Below, piece by piece: positions 63,271 through 64,000 of a stretch of 64,000 nt of DNA. The DNA is from Alphaproteobacteria bacterium (GTDB lineage: Bacteria; Pseudomonadota; Alphaproteobacteria; Rhizobiales; Hyphomicrobiaceae): the NCBI GenBank assembly GCA_018830445.1, contig JAHJSN010000061.1, positions 1 through 64,000 on the forward strand. The letters run 5' to 3'. Made by a program: the position numbers and the translations under genes. The stretch's first letter is position 1, and every line of letters starts with the position of its first letter. The notes below the pieces were generated by a model. That model was not told the origin of the DNA and made no database searches. It saw only the letters and a program-made list of their open reading frames with translations.

Positions 63271-63304
63271 AAAAAAACGGCCGCGGAGTGATCCGCGGCC
63301 GTTT
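63271..63304 (-). terminator. Rho-independent terminator of groL
   Basis: A perfect 12-bp stem AAACGGCCGCGG (63275-63286) with CCGCGGCCGTTT (63293-63304). The A-run 63271-63277 gives a U-run on the minus strand directly after the hairpin. It lies 31 bp from the groL stop. Confidence 0.9.
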
Positions 63305-63334
63305 CGTTAGTCGTGAACGCTTGGAGGCGTGGGC

Positions 63335-64000
63335 TTACATCATGCCGCCCATGCCACCCATTCCGCCCATGCCACCCATGTCGCCCATGCCGCCGCCGGA
63401 GTCCTTCTTCGGCGCATCGGCAACCGCAGCTTCGGTGGTGATCATCAAGGAGGCGATCGAGGCCGCATCCTGGAGGGCGGTGCGGACCACCTTCGCAGGG
63501 TCGATGATGCCGGTCTTGACCATGTCGACGTAGGCGTCGTTCTGGGCGTCGTATCCGAAGTTGATGTCCTTCGATTCGAGCACCTTGCCGACCACGATCG
63601 AGCCTTCGACGCCAGCGTTGTTGGCGATCTGGCGGATCGGAGCCTGGAGAGCGCGGCGGACGATCTGGACGCCGGCGTCCTGATCGGCGTTGTCGCCCTT
63701 GACGTCGATCTGCTGGGCTGCCTTCAGGAGCATGACGCCGCCGCCTGGGACGATGCCTTCCTCAACGGCGGCGCGGGTCGCGTTGAGCGCGTCGTCGACG
63801 CGGTCCTTGCGCTCCTTGACTTCCGTTTCGGTCGCACCGCCGACGCGGATGACGGCGACGCCGCCAGCCAGCTTGGCAAGACGTTCCTGCAGCTTCTCGC
63901 GGTCGTAGTCCGAGGAGGTTTCCTCGATCTGCGCCTTGATCTGCGAGGTGCGTGCGGTGATGTCCTTCTTGTTGCCGGCACCGTCGACGATGGTGGTGTC
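63335..64000 (-). CDS. groL: Chaperonin GroEL, 3' part (continues past the window)
   Basis: The C-terminal 221 residues of the 60-kDa chaperonin, which folds proteins with GroES in an ATP-driven double ring. Read leftwards from the window edge it shows the family segments [82 protein letters not shown] and the hydrophobic [10 protein letters not shown] tail. The frame is complete at the edge, so the 5' two-thirds and groES lie beyond 64000. A strong terminator follows. Confidence 0.97.
   Translation of the reverse strand, partial: DTTIVDGAGNKKDITARTSQIKAQIEETSSDYDREKLQERLAKLAGGVAVIRVGGATETEVKERKDRVDDALNATRAAVEEGIVPGGGVMLLKAAQQIDVKGDNADQDAGVQIVRRALQAPIRQIANNAGVEGSIVVGKVLESKDINFGYDAQNDAYVDMVKTGIIDPAKVVRTALQDAASIASLMITTEAAVADAPKKDSGGGMGDMGGMGGMGGMGGMM

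Overview
The window is a GC-rich stretch of a bacterial chromosome, most likely from an alphaproteobacterium of the order Hyphomicrobiales (Rhizobiales). The indicators are an NDUFS4-like complex I accessory protein, a general amino-acid (Aap-type) ABC transporter with both permeases, an iscR-desulfurase-sufB-x-y-sufC-sufD-sufS-sufT operon of the rhizobial type, a bactofilin, an AsmA-like giant protein and a GroEL with a GGM-rich tail. I cannot name the genus from sequence alone. The content is almost entirely housekeeping. No prophage, integrase, full IS element or CRISPR array was seen.

Layout. 1-2700: two tRNA genes (Pro-TGG, Arg-TCT), each preceded by an array of short hairpin repeats, an NDUFS4-like gene, a LysM lipoprotein and a cystathionine beta-lyase-type gene. 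2.9-7.7 kb: a TPR-like membrane protein, then two paralogous exported beta-repeat proteins (one with a von Willebrand A domain), then a nitroreductase. 7.9-10.8 kb: a TetR regulator with a palindromic operator over its own promoter and a heptanucleotide minisatellite abutting its start codon, followed by a small operon of two SRPBCC proteins, a PhnB-like protein and a DUF1428-type protein, ending in a nitroreductase gene fragment. 11-16.9 kb: NAD kinase, CutA, a peptidoglycan-binding-like protein, an 855-bp gene-free region with DnaA-box-like sites, a membrane protein with a C-terminal winged-helix-like domain, and a TadG-like protein.

17-27.5 kb: cytochrome c, UbiK-like, YbjN-like, proC, apt, zinc-ribbon protein, mtnA, lgt, an NDUFAF7-like methyltransferase, MarC, a tiny exported repeat peptide, a lipoprotein and a GNAT. 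27.7-32.1 kb: an amino-acid ABC transporter in the unusual order ATPase, binding protein, two permeases. 32.1-45.8 kb: an LhgO-like oxidase, an SbcD/SbcC-like pair, bactofilin, peroxiredoxin Bcp, AsmA-like protein, tyrS, anmK and a hydrolase. 46.3-54.3 kb: the Fe-S cluster assembly operon. 54.5-63 kb: an SDR, small membrane and exported proteins, an aspartate aminotransferase, recQ and a DUF3280-like protein. The window ends in the 3' part of groL.

The most unusual signal lies between the genes. At least nine short elements, 52 to about 78 bp, share CTAGTGTTC-type inverted termini but carry different hairpin cores. They occur singly and as composites, one composite being inverted relative to another. 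Other distinctive structures are the tRNA-linked hairpin arrays with a compensatory base change, two heptamer minisatellites (one between a strong Shine-Dalgarno sequence and the tetR start), and a 74-residue exported protein made of three YGEN repeats.
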